NCBI GenBank assembly: GCA_036787815.1
Contig: DAIQOP010000050.1
Span: 1-18,536, forward strand
Reading direction: 5' to 3'
From: DATBAK01 sp036787815
GTDB lineage: Bacteria; Actinomycetota; Acidimicrobiia; IMCC26256; PALSA-610
Length of the DNA stretch: 18,536 nt
In this document: positions 7,402-15,146 of the stretch, one piece after another
Position numbering within the stretch: the first letter of the stretch is position 1
How the letters are laid out: each line of letters starts with the position of its first letter
The notes under the pieces: model-generated
What the model saw: the letters and a program-made list of their open reading frames with translations, nothing else
Databases searched by the model: none
What the model was told of the DNA's origin: nothing
Made by a program: the position numbers and the translations under genes

Positions 7402-8954
7402 CGACGACCGACGAGGCAGCACCGACATCGGGATCGGCCGGCACGCCGGCACCGACGCGCGACCCGCTGCTGCTGACGGCGGTCGTCGCCGCCATCGTGC
7501 TCATCGGGATCGCGTTCCGGTTCGTCATCAAGTCCGATCTCTGGCTCGACGAGGCGCTCGCGGTGAACATCGCGCACCTGCCCGTCAAGGAGATCCCGCA
7601 CTGGCTGCGCCACGACGGCGCACCACCGCTGTACTACCTGATGTTGCACTACTGGATGAAGGCGTTCGGCACCTCCGATCTGGCCGTACGTTCGATGTCG
7701 GGCATCTTCGGTGTCGCCGCGCTCCCGCTCGCATGGTTGTGCGGCAAGCGGACCGGCGGTCGCGCAACCGCGTGGATCGCGGTCGTCGTTCTCGCCGCGA
7801 ACCCGTACGCGATCATCTACTCGACCTCGGTCCGCATGTACTCGATGGAGGTCTTCCTGGTCTTCGCCGGGATCCTGGCGGTACGGCGCGCGTTCGAGCG
7901 ACCGTCGCTCCCACGCGTGGCGTTGCTGACGGTGCTCGTCGCCGTGCTCGTCTACACGCAGTACTGGGGCTTCTACGTGTCGGCGGCGCTCGCACTGTTC
8001 CTGTTGGTGACCATCAGGCGATCGCCCGAGCACCGCGACGCGGCGGTACGGATGGTGATCGGCATCGCGGTCGGGGTCGCGACGTTCGCTCCGTGGATCC
8101 CCACGTTCTTGTACCAGGCGAAGCACACGGGCACGCCGTGGGGCAAGCCGCTCCTCCCGCCGACCCCCATCGGGCTGACCTTCCAGGACTTCTCCGGTGG
8201 CGCGCAGCACGAGGGCTGGATCATGCTGATCGTGTTCATCGTGCTCGTCTTCCTCGGCACGTTCGGCATGGCGGTGAACGAACGGCACATCGACGTCGAT
8301 CTCCATGCACAACCGACGATCCGTTGGGAAGCCGCCGTCGGTGCGGCCGCGCTCGTGATCGGCACCAGCGCGGCATTCGTGAGTCGCTCGGCGTTCCAAT
8401 CCCGCTACGCGTCGATCGTCTTCCCGTTCTTCGTGCTCGTCGTTGCCCACGGCATCAGCTGCTTTGCCGACCGGCGGTGGCGCGTCGGGGTCGTCGCGCT
8501 CGTCGTCGCTCTCGGCTTCGTCGGCGGGGTGCGCAACGTGGAGTCCAACCGGACGACGGCCGCAACGGTCGCCACGATCCTGCGCAGGGCGGCGAAACCC
8601 GGCGACGTCGTCCTCTACTGCCCCGACCAGCTGGGCCCGGCCGTCCATCGCCTCGCCCCGCCCGGTCTGGACGAGATCACGTATCCGAAGCTGCGGCGGC
8701 CGGCGTTCGTCGATTGGGTCAACTACAAGGCGGTCCTCCGCCGTCACAAACCGGCGGTCGTCGCCCAGCAGGTGCTGGCTCGCGCCGGCAGTCACACGAT
8801 CTGGTACGTGTCGGCGCCGGGCTACCTCACGCACCTGGGGATCTGCGACGCATTGTCGGCCGACCTGGCGAAGTCCCGCACGATGCGCGTGCGCTACGTC
8901 GCGCCGTTCACCTCCTTCGAGAAGCCCGGGCTGCAAGAGTTCCCGGCGCGCTGA
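7398..8954 (+). CDS. GT-C (GT39/PMT-like) membrane glycosyltransferase
   Basis: This 518-residue polytopic inner-membrane protein starts at GTG 7398, overlapping the LLM stop by 4 bp, with AAGGTGA as ribosome binding site. After a 23-residue cytoplasmic tail, helix 1 spans about 24-44. The first extracytoplasmic loop carries LWLDEALA (Asp51, Glu52) and HDGAPPLYYLML (72-83). That acidic-plus-HxxxPPLYY layout is typical of GT39/PMT_2 enzymes, which transfer a sugar from polyprenyl phosphate to lipid, glycan or protein outside the membrane. Several more hydrophobic helices follow. The last 120 or so residues after RRAAKPGDVVLYCPDQLGP form a soluble extracytoplasmic domain. Donor sugar and acceptor are unknown. 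Its coupling to cytoplasmic redox genes upstream is unusual. Confidence 0.88.
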   Translation: MTTTDEAAPTSGSAGTPAPTRDPLLLTAVVAAIVLIGIAFRFVIKSDLWLDEALAVNIAHLPVKEIPHWLRHDGAPPLYYLMLHYWMKAFGTSDLAVRSMSGIFGVAALPLAWLCGKRTGGRATAWIAVVVLAANPYAIIYSTSVRMYSMEVFLVFAGILAVRRAFERPSLPRVALLTVLVAVLVYTQYWGFYVSAALALFLLVTIRRSPEHRDAAVRMVIGIAVGVATFAPWIPTFLYQAKHTGTPWGKPLLPPTPIGLTFQDFSGGAQHEGWIMLIVFIVLVFLGTFGMAVNERHIDVDLHAQPTIRWEAAVGAAALVIGTSAAFVSRSAFQSRYASIVFPFFVLVVAHGISCFADRRWRVGVVALVVALGFVGGVRNVESNRTTAATVATILRRAAKPGDVVLYCPDQLGPAVHRLAPPGLDEITYPKLRRPAFVDWVNYKAVLRRHKPAVVAQQVLARAGSHTIWYVSAPGYLTHLGICDALSADLAKSRTMRVRYVAPFTSFEKPGLQEFPAR

Positions 8955-8956
8955 CG

Positions 8957-10099
8957 ATGCCGCGACGTTCGCGGTCGGAAGGTTCGGGCCCGGTCGAGCC
9001 TTCGACCGCCACCGATCTCCGTGTCGCGGCGATGCCGTGGCTGGTGTCGCGCGTGCTCGTGGTCGCGTCGCTCGGCGCGGCACGACATCTCGTCGATCAC
9101 CTCGGCGCGGTGCGCCGCCCGATCGCGTTGCGGCAGGGCCTCCTCGGCTGGGACGCCGCGTTCTACGGCGACATCGCGCGCGGCGGCTACTCCGCGGTCA
9201 CGCGCGATGGCCTGCGGTTCTTTCCGCTGCTCCCGTTGGCGGGGCGCGTCGTCGGGCTGTTGCCGTTCGTCGACGCGCGCGGTGGCGTGGTGGTGGTCGC
9301 CAACCTGAGCGCCTTGGTCGCGGCGACGCTGCTCGTTCGACTCGTGACGATCGAGACGGGCGACCGCGCGCTCGCGGCGCGGTCGGCCGCGGTGTTGCTG
9401 CTGGCTCCCCACGCGTTCGTGTTCGTGATGGGCTACGCCGAGTCGCTGCTCTGCGCGCTCGCGCTGGCCGTGTTCCTGGGTCTGCGTCGGGAGCGCTGGT
9501 GGTTGGCCGCGGCGGCCGGCTTCGCGGCCGGGCTCTGCCGTCCGGTCGGCATCATCCTGGTGTTGCCGGCGGTCGTGGAGACGATCCAGGCCGCGCGGCG
9601 CGATCGGCGACTTCGGGTCGCGCCCGTGATCGCGGCGATCGCACCGGTGGCCGGGCTCGCGACCTATCTGCTCTGGGTGCGTGACCGCACCGGCGACGTC
9701 TTCCTCGTCCTGCGGCTGCAGAACGCCGCCAATCTCCGGGGCGGAACCGTGTCACCGGTCACGAGTGTCGGTCACGCCTTCCACGAGCTGCTCTCCGGCG
9801 ATCGTGTCGGCTACGGCCTCCACGCGATCACCGCCGTGGTGGTCGTGGGGCTCGTCGTCGTGGTCGCGCGGCGGCTGCCGCTCTCGTACGTGGTGTACGC
9901 CGGCGGCTCGGTGATCGTCGCCCTGTGCGCGCGGAACCTCGATTCGGTGGAGCGCTACTCGCTCTCGACCTTCCCGTTCGCCATCGGTGCCGCCGTGCTG
10001 CTGCGACGGCCAGCGCTCGAGCGGGCGGCACTGCTGCTTCTCGCCGGGGCGCTCGTCGTGGCCGCGATCCTTGCGTTCACGGGCTCGTTGGTGCCCTGA
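8957..10099 (+). CDS. PIG-V-like mannosyltransferase (GT-C)
   Basis: This 380-residue multi-spanning protein starts 2 bp after the previous stop, so it is translationally coupled; no separate ribosome binding site is clear. The first large extracytoplasmic loop holds GWDAAFYGDIARGGY (64-78), with the WD pair at 65-66, followed by RFFPLLPLAGR (87-97). This W-D-...-Y-...-GY plus FPLLP order is characteristic of bacterial relatives of the GPI mannosyltransferase II (PIG-V) family. Later segments include FVMGYAESLLCALALAVFLG and GFAAGLCRPVGIILVLP, also family-like. Such enzymes add mannose or another hexose from a polyprenyl-phosphate donor on the outer face of the membrane. The acceptor here is unknown. 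The open frame continues upstream through the preceding gene, but this is a shadow. Confidence 0.88.
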   Translation: MPRRSRSEGSGPVEPSTATDLRVAAMPWLVSRVLVVASLGAARHLVDHLGAVRRPIALRQGLLGWDAAFYGDIARGGYSAVTRDGLRFFPLLPLAGRVVGLLPFVDARGGVVVVANLSALVAATLLVRLVTIETGDRALAARSAAVLLLAPHAFVFVMGYAESLLCALALAVFLGLRRERWWLAAAAGFAAGLCRPVGIILVLPAVVETIQAARRDRRLRVAPVIAAIAPVAGLATYLLWVRDRTGDVFLVLRLQNAANLRGGTVSPVTSVGHAFHELLSGDRVGYGLHAITAVVVVGLVVVVARRLPLSYVVYAGGSVIVALCARNLDSVERYSLSTFPFAIGAAVLLRRPALERAALLLLAGALVVAAILAFTGSLVP

Positions 10100-10118
10100 G
10101 CGCCCCGGATGGCTGCCG

Positions 10119-10124
10119 TACACT
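10119..10124 (+). promoter_or_regulatory. -10 hexamer TACACT of a probable leaderless transcript
   Basis: TACACT matches TANNNT and lies 8 nt before ATG 10133, the spacing expected for a transcript starting at the initiation codon. It lies downstream of the earlier in-frame ATG 10109, so it favours 10133 as the true start. No -35 box is evident. Confidence 0.5.
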
Positions 10125-10132
10125 CGACCCCG

Positions 10133-11512
10133 ATGGAGCCGTCCGCGACTCAGGGCGCGGTGCGCGGCACCCGCAGCTTCCGCCGGTTGCTCCTATTCGC
10201 CGTGGCTCTCGCCCTCGTCGTCCGGGTCGGTTACGTCGCCGGCGCGAAGAAGGGCCCCTGCGAGATCGCCCGGGACCGTTGGATCCCGACCGAGTGCGCG
10301 GTCGGTGACCAGACCTTCTACAACGGCGAGGCGAACCGGCTCGCGATGGGCGACGGCTTCGTGGAATGGGGTATCCCCGGCAAGCACGCACCACCGGCGG
10401 CCGACCATCCTCCGCTCACGGTCGTGGTGCTGGCGCCGATGGCGTGGCTCGTCATGCACGGACCGTTCTCGTGGGTGAACGACCCGAGCGGGGTGACCGA
10501 GGAGCGCTACTACATGGCCCTCATCGGCACCGTTCTCGTGCTGCTGATCGGGTTGCTCGGAAGACGGATCGGGGGCGAGCGGGTGGGCCTCGTCGCGGCG
10601 TTTCTCGCGGCGATCTATCCGAACCTGTGGGTCAACGACGGTCTGATCATGTCGGAGACGATCACGTGCGTCACGGTCGTGCTCGCGTTGCTCCTCGCGT
10701 ACAACCTGCGTGATCGCCCGCGCGTCGCGACCGCGTTGGGCTGCGGCGCGATGTGTGGGCTCGCGGGTCTCGCCCGCGCCGAGCTCGGCTTGTTCATTCC
10801 GCTGCTCGCCGTGCCTGCCGCGCTCGCGGCGCGCGGTGTCGACCGGCGGGCGCATCTCCGGCTCGCGGCGACGGCGGTGGCCGCGGCGGTCGTGGTGATG
10901 AGCCCGTGGGTGATCTACAACGAATCGCGGTTCAAGGACACGACCTTCGTCTCGACCAACGACGGCCTCGCGCTCGCGGGCTCCAACTGCGATCACGTGT
11001 ACTACGGCTCGGCGATCGGTCTCACCTTCCTCCAACCGCCGTGCATCGATGATCCGCAGCCCGCGGGCGACCAGTCGCAGGTCTCGGCGATCTACCGTCG
11101 TCGGGCCTTCGACTACATGAGCAACCACCAGAGCCGAATGCCGCTCGTGGTCGCGGCGCGGATCGGTCGCACGTGGAGCCTGTACCGACCGCTCGACATG
11201 CTGCTCTACAACCTCGCGGAGGGGAAGGAGCGCTTCGTCAACATCGCGGGCATCGTCGCCTACTACCCGCTTGCCGCGCTCGCGCTCGTCGGTGGTTGGC
11301 TGCTGGTCCGGCGCCGGCGCGGCATGCTCTGGCCGCTCGTGATCCCGGCCATCGCGTTGACGGTCGGCGTCGCGCTCACCTACGGGCAGACGCGCTTTCG
11401 CTCCGCGGCCGAACCGTCGATCGTGATCCTCGCCGCGATCGCGGTGACCACGGGGTGGGACGCGTTCCGCCGCCGGCGCGAACGCCGTGCGGGGACCGCC
11501 GTCACGACCTGA
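10133..11512 (+). CDS. GT39-like GT-C membrane glycosyltransferase
   Basis: This 459-residue polytopic protein has a cytoplasmic basic tail, helix 1 at about 19-36, and a first extracytoplasmic loop with GDQTFYNGEANRLAMGDGF (58-76; Asp59). AADHPPLTVVVLAPMAW follows (from 89). This layout fits ArnT/PMT-like enzymes using lipid-linked sugars. Further helices follow, along with a GLARAELGLFIPLL segment equivalent to the 'GL..lTRp' helix of these proteins. A cysteine-bearing extracytoplasmic part (SNCDHVYYGS...PPCIDD) could form a disulfide, and RTWSLYRPLD is also family-like. ATG 10133 is preferred over ATG 10109, since a TANNNT hexamer lies between them and neither has a ribosome binding site. 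The 3' end overlaps the convergent lipoprotein gene by 11 bp. Substrate unknown. Confidence 0.85.
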   Translation: MEPSATQGAVRGTRSFRRLLLFAVALALVVRVGYVAGAKKGPCEIARDRWIPTECAVGDQTFYNGEANRLAMGDGFVEWGIPGKHAPPAADHPPLTVVVLAPMAWLVMHGPFSWVNDPSGVTEERYYMALIGTVLVLLIGLLGRRIGGERVGLVAAFLAAIYPNLWVNDGLIMSETITCVTVVLALLLAYNLRDRPRVATALGCGAMCGLAGLARAELGLFIPLLAVPAALAARGVDRRAHLRLAATAVAAAVVVMSPWVIYNESRFKDTTFVSTNDGLALAGSNCDHVYYGSAIGLTFLQPPCIDDPQPAGDQSQVSAIYRRRAFDYMSNHQSRMPLVVAARIGRTWSLYRPLDMLLYNLAEGKERFVNIAGIVAYYPLAALALVGGWLLVRRRRGMLWPLVIPAIALTVGVALTYGQTRFRSAAEPSIVILAAIAVTTGWDAFRRRRERRAGTAVTT

Positions 11513-11990
11513 CGCAGGCCGATACCGCGTAGAGGTTGAGCCGCGGCAACCCGACGTATCCCGTTGCCACGAGCAGCGCGTCGTTGCCGGCGTGGGCCCG
11601 CAGCTTCGGGAACTGCCGATCGGACAGGCCACTGCGATCGATCGTGTATCCCTGCCTTCGCCAGTACGTCTCGATGCCGGGCAGGAGCGCGGCGCCGTCG
11701 GACCCGCCCGTGACGGCCACCGAGACCGGCACCTCCGCCTGGTGCGCGCCGGTGTCGCCCACGGAGTAGCCGAGGAACTTCTTCCTGCACGGCAGCTCGT
11801 CGGCCGACTGCGCGGGGACGAACGAGAGGCGCGAACCGACCGACCGGCCGGTGGCGTTGACCAACGCGACGACGCGCGCCTTGGCGTCGGCCAGGTGCCC
11901 CGATGCGATACGTGGGGTGCCCGCGCATCCCGCGCCGAGCACCACCGCGAACGCGGCAGCGACGAACGGTGCGGATCGCGGCTTCGACAT
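11502..11990 (-). CDS. putative secreted lipoprotein of unknown function
   Basis: This is a 162-residue protein on the minus strand. It has a lipoprotein-type signal: basic start MSKPRSAP, hydrophobic stretch FVAAAFAVVLGAG, then Cys22. The lipobox LGAGC is imperfect, since the -3 residue is Gly rather than Leu, so lipidation is likely but not certain. The mature part has a further pair of cysteines (in ELPCRKK and the C-terminal SACVRS) that could form a disulfide. It contains a segment with ETYWRRQGYTIDRS, reminiscent of small actinobacterial lipoproteins with a 'W..qGy' element. I do not recognise the family. GGAGG lies only 2 nt from the ATG, which is closer than usual. Its 3' end overlaps the convergent glycosyltransferase gene by 11 bp and it is divergent from the membrane-protein gene at 12052. 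Confidence 0.72.
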   Translation of the reverse strand: MSKPRSAPFVAAAFAVVLGAGCAGTPRIASGHLADAKARVVALVNATGRSVGSRLSFVPAQSADELPCRKKFLGYSVGDTGAHQAEVPVSVAVTGGSDGAALLPGIETYWRRQGYTIDRSGLSDRQFPKLRAHAGNDALLVATGYVGLPRLNLYAVSACVRS

Positions 11991-11998
11991 CGCCTCCG

Positions 11999-12026
11999 TT
12001 TACCACACTCGACCTGCCGGTAATGT
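11999..12026 (+). promoter_or_regulatory. promoter of the unassigned membrane-protein gene
   Basis: TTTACC (11999-12004) and TAATGT (12021-12026) are separated by 16 nt, giving a fair SigA-type promoter. The expected start is near 12033, leaving a leader of about 20 nt that contains GGGGAGCAGGA just before ATG 12052. It lies in a 61-bp region shared with the divergent lipoprotein gene. Confidence 0.5.
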
Positions 12027-12051
12027 GCGCGGCTCCGACCGGGGAGCAGGA

Positions 12052-13416
12052 ATGCCCGACACCACCGCACGAACGCTGCCGAGCCGCGGCGCGCTCGGTT
12101 GGGCGGCCTTCGCGGTGGCGTCCGTGGTGTTCGTGGTCGCCCGGGCGATCCCGTTCGCGCACTCGCGGGTCGCCCTGGTGTTCGACTCCTACGACTACAT
12201 CAAGCTCGCGCACTCGAAGTCGCCGCTCGCCGCGCTCGCCGCGAAGCGGCCGCCCGTGTTCCTCCTCGTGATGAAGATGCTGAGCGGTCGCTGGCAGTTC
12301 GTCACCTGGGCCCAGTTCACGATCGCCGTCGCGGCATGGATCCTGCTCGCCGCGGTGGCCGCGCACGTGTCGCGGTCGGTCGCGGGCAAGGTCGCGGCCG
12401 TCGTGACGGTGTTGCTGCTCGGCTCCTGCCTCGACGTCGTGCAATGGGATCGGTTGATCGGTACCGAGTCGCTCACGATCTCGCTCGGTGTGCTCCTGAT
12501 CTCGGCGTGGTACCTGGTGCACGAACGGTTCACGCCGTGGCGCATGACGTTCGTGGTAGTGCTCACGGTGTTGTGGGGCATGTTGCGCGACGCGAACGCG
12601 ATCGTCGTCGGGGTCGTGGGTGTCGCGTTGGGGCTCTGGATGCTGGTGCACCGATCGAGGGTGCGCGGACGCGTCTTCGCGGTGGCCGGGGTGTGCCTGG
12701 TCACGCTGGTGTTGTCGTTCGTGTCGGGCGACATCGGCGCGCGGTGGGAGGAGCCGGTCAAGAACGTCGTGACCATGCGCGTGCTCCTCAGCCCCGAGCG
12801 GCGCGACTTCTTCCTCGCGCACGGCCTCCCGCTCGACCGACGCCAGGTGCGGAGCGTGGCCGGCCGCTGCGTGAACCCGGCCGGGGCGTTCTTCTGCAAG
12901 AAGGTCACCGACCCGGCGTTCTACGACTGGATCGACCACCACGCGCGCGCGGTCTACTTCCAGTCGTGGTTCACCTTCCCGGCGACCTCCCTGTGGGAGC
13001 CCCTCGCGCACTCGCGCCTCACGATCGGCACCCAGCTCCCGCTCGGCCTGGTCGCGTTCAACGGGCTCGACGACCCGAGCGGGCGGTCGATCGAGCGCTG
13101 GGTGTTCCCCCGCAGCCCACGGGTGCTGATCGGCTGGCTGATCCTCGACGCCCTCGCACTGGTGTACACGGTGCGGCGGCGTGGCTGGCCCCGGGCGGCG
13201 ACCCTGCCGGTCGTGCTCGTGGTGCTCACCTACCCGCACCTGTGGGCGGTCTGGACGGGCGACGCCTTCGACGTCACCCGCCACGCGCTCGCCGCGTCGG
13301 TCCAGCTCCGGATCGGGCTGTGGCTCACGGCGGTCGCCCTGTTCGACGGCTGGTTGTCCGTCCCGGCCCCGGACGGGGGTCCGGCGGCCGTTCCTGACTC
13401 GGCCACGCTCCGCTAA
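12052..13416 (+). CDS. polytopic membrane protein with GT-C-like features, unassigned
   Basis: This 454-residue protein starts at ATG 12052, preceded by GGGGAGCAGGA. About ten hydrophobic segments are visible, beginning with helix 1 at about 14-31. The first loop holds LVFDSYDYIKLAHS (acidic residues Asp45 and Asp48), then AAKRPPVFLLVMK, then helices. This acidic-loop plus RPPVF arrangement recalls GT-C glycosyltransferases, but the core family motifs are not clear enough to assign it. A large extracytoplasmic loop in the second half (about 240-345) contains two cysteines in RCVNPAGAFFCKK. The last helices end in a short proline-rich tail. Position between a GT39-like gene and a UGM-like FAD gene suggests a role in surface glycan assembly, for example as a transferase or polymerase. 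That role is inferred from context. Confidence 0.75.
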   Translation: MPDTTARTLPSRGALGWAAFAVASVVFVVARAIPFAHSRVALVFDSYDYIKLAHSKSPLAALAAKRPPVFLLVMKMLSGRWQFVTWAQFTIAVAAWILLAAVAAHVSRSVAGKVAAVVTVLLLGSCLDVVQWDRLIGTESLTISLGVLLISAWYLVHERFTPWRMTFVVVLTVLWGMLRDANAIVVGVVGVALGLWMLVHRSRVRGRVFAVAGVCLVTLVLSFVSGDIGARWEEPVKNVVTMRVLLSPERRDFFLAHGLPLDRRQVRSVAGRCVNPAGAFFCKKVTDPAFYDWIDHHARAVYFQSWFTFPATSLWEPLAHSRLTIGTQLPLGLVAFNGLDDPSGRSIERWVFPRSPRVLIGWLILDALALVYTVRRRGWPRAATLPVVLVVLTYPHLWAVWTGDAFDVTRHALAASVQLRIGLWLTAVALFDGWLSVPAPDGGPAAVPDSATLR

Positions 13417-13419
13417 ACT
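13391..13419 (+). promoter_or_regulatory. promoter whose -10 (TAAACT) overlaps the upstream stop codon
   Basis: TAAACT at 13414-13419 fits the actinobacterial -10 consensus, and its first three bases are the TAA stop of the membrane-protein gene. A weak -35-like TTCCTG (13391-13396) lies 17 nt upstream. The predicted start near 13426 gives a leader of about 80 nt before ATG 13508. Confidence 0.45.
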
Positions 13420-13437
13420 TGCCGTCCGCTGTGCGTC

Positions 13438-13493
13438 GGGCGGCGGTCGCCCGGGAGTGCTTCCCGGCCTTCTCCGCCCGTCGGCCGGCCGAC
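13438..13493 (+). other. structured 5' leader with two abutting hairpins and a 14-bp palindrome
   Basis: GGGCG (13438-13442) pairs with CGCCC (13448-13452). CCGGGA (13451-13456) pairs with TCCCGG (13462-13467). The two stems share bases 13451-13452, so they compete. A perfect palindrome, GTCGGCCGGCCGAC, lies at 13480-13493, 5 nt before the AGGA ribosome binding site (13499-13502). Possible roles are translation control, an operator, or nothing at all in GC-rich DNA. It matches no riboswitch class I know. Confidence 0.4.
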
Positions 13494-13507
13494 CGATCAG
13501 GACCCGC

Positions 13508-15136
13508 ATGCCTGCCGATCACGACGATCACGCTCAACCCGACCCGGCGGCGCCCGCGGCCGGATCCGAGCATGCCGGGCCCGATTCGCCGGGGCCCCGG
13601 GTCGTCATCGTCGGCGCGGGCCCGGCCGGGCTCACAGCGGCGTACCAGCTCATGAAGGCGGGGGCCTCGAGCACGATCCTCGAGGGCGATTCCGTCGTCG
13701 GCGGCATCAGTCGCACGGTCGAGCGCGACGGCTGGCGCTTCGACATCGGCGGCCACCGCTTCTTCACCAAGGTGAAGCCCGTCGACGACCTCTGGCACGA
13801 GATCCTCGGCTCCGAGGAGTTCCTGCGGCGCCCCCGCATGAGCCACATCTACTACAAGGGCAAGCTCTACGACTACCCGATCAAGCCCTTCAACGCGCTG
13901 CGCAACCTCGGGTTCATCGAGGCGACGCGGTGCATGGCCTCCTACGCGTGGGTGCGGATCCACCCGCCGAAGGACACGAGCAAGCTCGAGGGCTACATCG
14001 CGAGCCGCTACGGCTGGCGCCTCTACCGGCATTTCTTCAAGACCTACAACGAGAAGGTCTGGGGTGTGCCCGCGTCGGAGCTCTCCGCCGATTTCGGCGC
14101 GCAGCGCATCAAGGACATGTCGATCGTCGCCGCGGTCTGGGAGCCACTCCGCGCGCGGCTCTTCGGCCACCGCTCCAAGGGCAAGCAGGTCACGAGCCTG
14201 ATCGAGGAGTTCAACTACCCGAAGTACGGGCCCGGCCAGATGTGGGAGACGGCGGCCGAGAAGGTCACCGCGGCGGGCTCGCAGCTCCACTTCCGCCACG
14301 AGGTCGTGAAGGTCCTGCACCGGGGGGGCGCGGCGCAGGCGGTGGTCGCGCGCGACAAGGATTCGGGTGAGGAGCACACGTTCGAGTGCACGCACGTGAT
14401 CTCGTCGATGCCGATGGGCGCGCTCCTGCGGGCGATGGACCCGCCGGTGCCCGACCCGGTGCGCGCCGCGGCCGACGGTCTCACCTACCGCGACTTCATG
14501 ACCGTGGCGCTCGTCGTGCCGCTCGAGTACTCGTTCCCCGACACATGGATCTACATCCACGACCCCGACGTCGAGGTCGGACGGGTGCAGAACTTCGGGT
14601 CGTGGTCGCCGTTCATGGTGAAGGAGGGCCGCACCTGCCTCGGCCTCGAGTTCTTCGTCCACGAGGGCGACGAGATGTGGTCGAAGTCGGATGCCGAGCT
14701 GATCGAGCAGGCCAAGCGCGAGCTCGCCCATCTCGGTCTCGTCGACCCGACGAAGGTCGAGGCCGGCTACGTGGTGCGGGTCCCGAAGGCGTATCCCGTG
14801 TACGACGAGACCTACACGGCGAACGTCGAGGTGCTGCGGCGGTGGCTCGCGTCGGACGCGCCGAACGTGTTCCCGACCGGGCGAAACGGCATGCACCGCT
14901 ACAACAACCAGGACCACTCGATGCTCACCGCGATGCTGTCGGTCGAGAACATCCTCCTCGGCGAGCATCACGACGTGTGGACGGTGAACGTCGACGCCGA
15001 GTACCACGAGGAGCACGCCGATCCGGCGAAGAACGGCTCGACCGGCCGCGACGCGCCCGTGCTGCCTCGTGCCGCGCTCGACGCCGCGGCGCAGCGCCGC
15101 ACGGAGCGGCGCGCGGAGGCGTCGCCTCACCCGTAG
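13508..15136 (+). CDS. FAD-dependent oxidoreductase, UDP-galactopyranose mutase / HemY-like
   Basis: This is a 542-residue flavoprotein. After an acidic, proline-rich disordered lead (about 1-29) comes RVVIVGAGPAGLTAAYQLMK, with the FAD-binding GxGxxG at 36-41 and the ribose-binding Glu59. GGISRT and FDIGGHRFFTK follow (65-88), then YKGKLYDYPIKPF and a middle domain with YNEKVWGVP. The C-terminal FAD element NVFPTGRNGMHRYNNQDHSM precedes a tail that is probably disordered. This is the NAD(P)/FAD amine-oxidase-like group (COG1232) often found in polysaccharide loci. It is related to both protoporphyrinogen oxidase and UDP-galactopyranose mutase. Haem synthesis is unlikely in this context; sugar-nucleotide or lipid-linked-sugar chemistry is the better guess. 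ATG 13508 has AGGA 5 nt upstream; the open frame before it is non-coding. Confidence 0.86.
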   Translation: MPADHDDHAQPDPAAPAAGSEHAGPDSPGPRVVIVGAGPAGLTAAYQLMKAGASSTILEGDSVVGGISRTVERDGWRFDIGGHRFFTKVKPVDDLWHEILGSEEFLRRPRMSHIYYKGKLYDYPIKPFNALRNLGFIEATRCMASYAWVRIHPPKDTSKLEGYIASRYGWRLYRHFFKTYNEKVWGVPASELSADFGAQRIKDMSIVAAVWEPLRARLFGHRSKGKQVTSLIEEFNYPKYGPGQMWETAAEKVTAAGSQLHFRHEVVKVLHRGGAAQAVVARDKDSGEEHTFECTHVISSMPMGALLRAMDPPVPDPVRAAADGLTYRDFMTVALVVPLEYSFPDTWIYIHDPDVEVGRVQNFGSWSPFMVKEGRTCLGLEFFVHEGDEMWSKSDAELIEQAKRELAHLGLVDPTKVEAGYVVRVPKAYPVYDETYTANVEVLRRWLASDAPNVFPTGRNGMHRYNNQDHSMLTAMLSVENILLGEHHDVWTVNVDAEYHEEHADPAKNGSTGRDAPVLPRAALDAAAQRRTERRAEASPHP

Positions 15137-15139
15137 GCT
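15134..15139 (+). promoter_or_regulatory. -10 hexamer TAGGCT overlapping the upstream stop, probable leaderless start
   Basis: TAGGCT matches TANNNT. Its first three bases are the TAG stop of the FAD gene, and it lies 7 nt before GTG 15147. This spacing suggests the acyltransferase transcript begins at its own start codon. No ribosome binding site precedes the GTG. Confidence 0.5.
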
Positions 15140-15146
15140 GACGCCC

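Noticed and set aside
11380..13509. Very long minus-strand open frame opposite the membrane protein and glycosyltransferase genes
   Set aside because: Its product is rich in Arg, His and Asp runs with no domain or hydrophobic pattern, as expected for an antisense frame in GC-rich DNA; the plus-strand genes have clear membrane and start signals.
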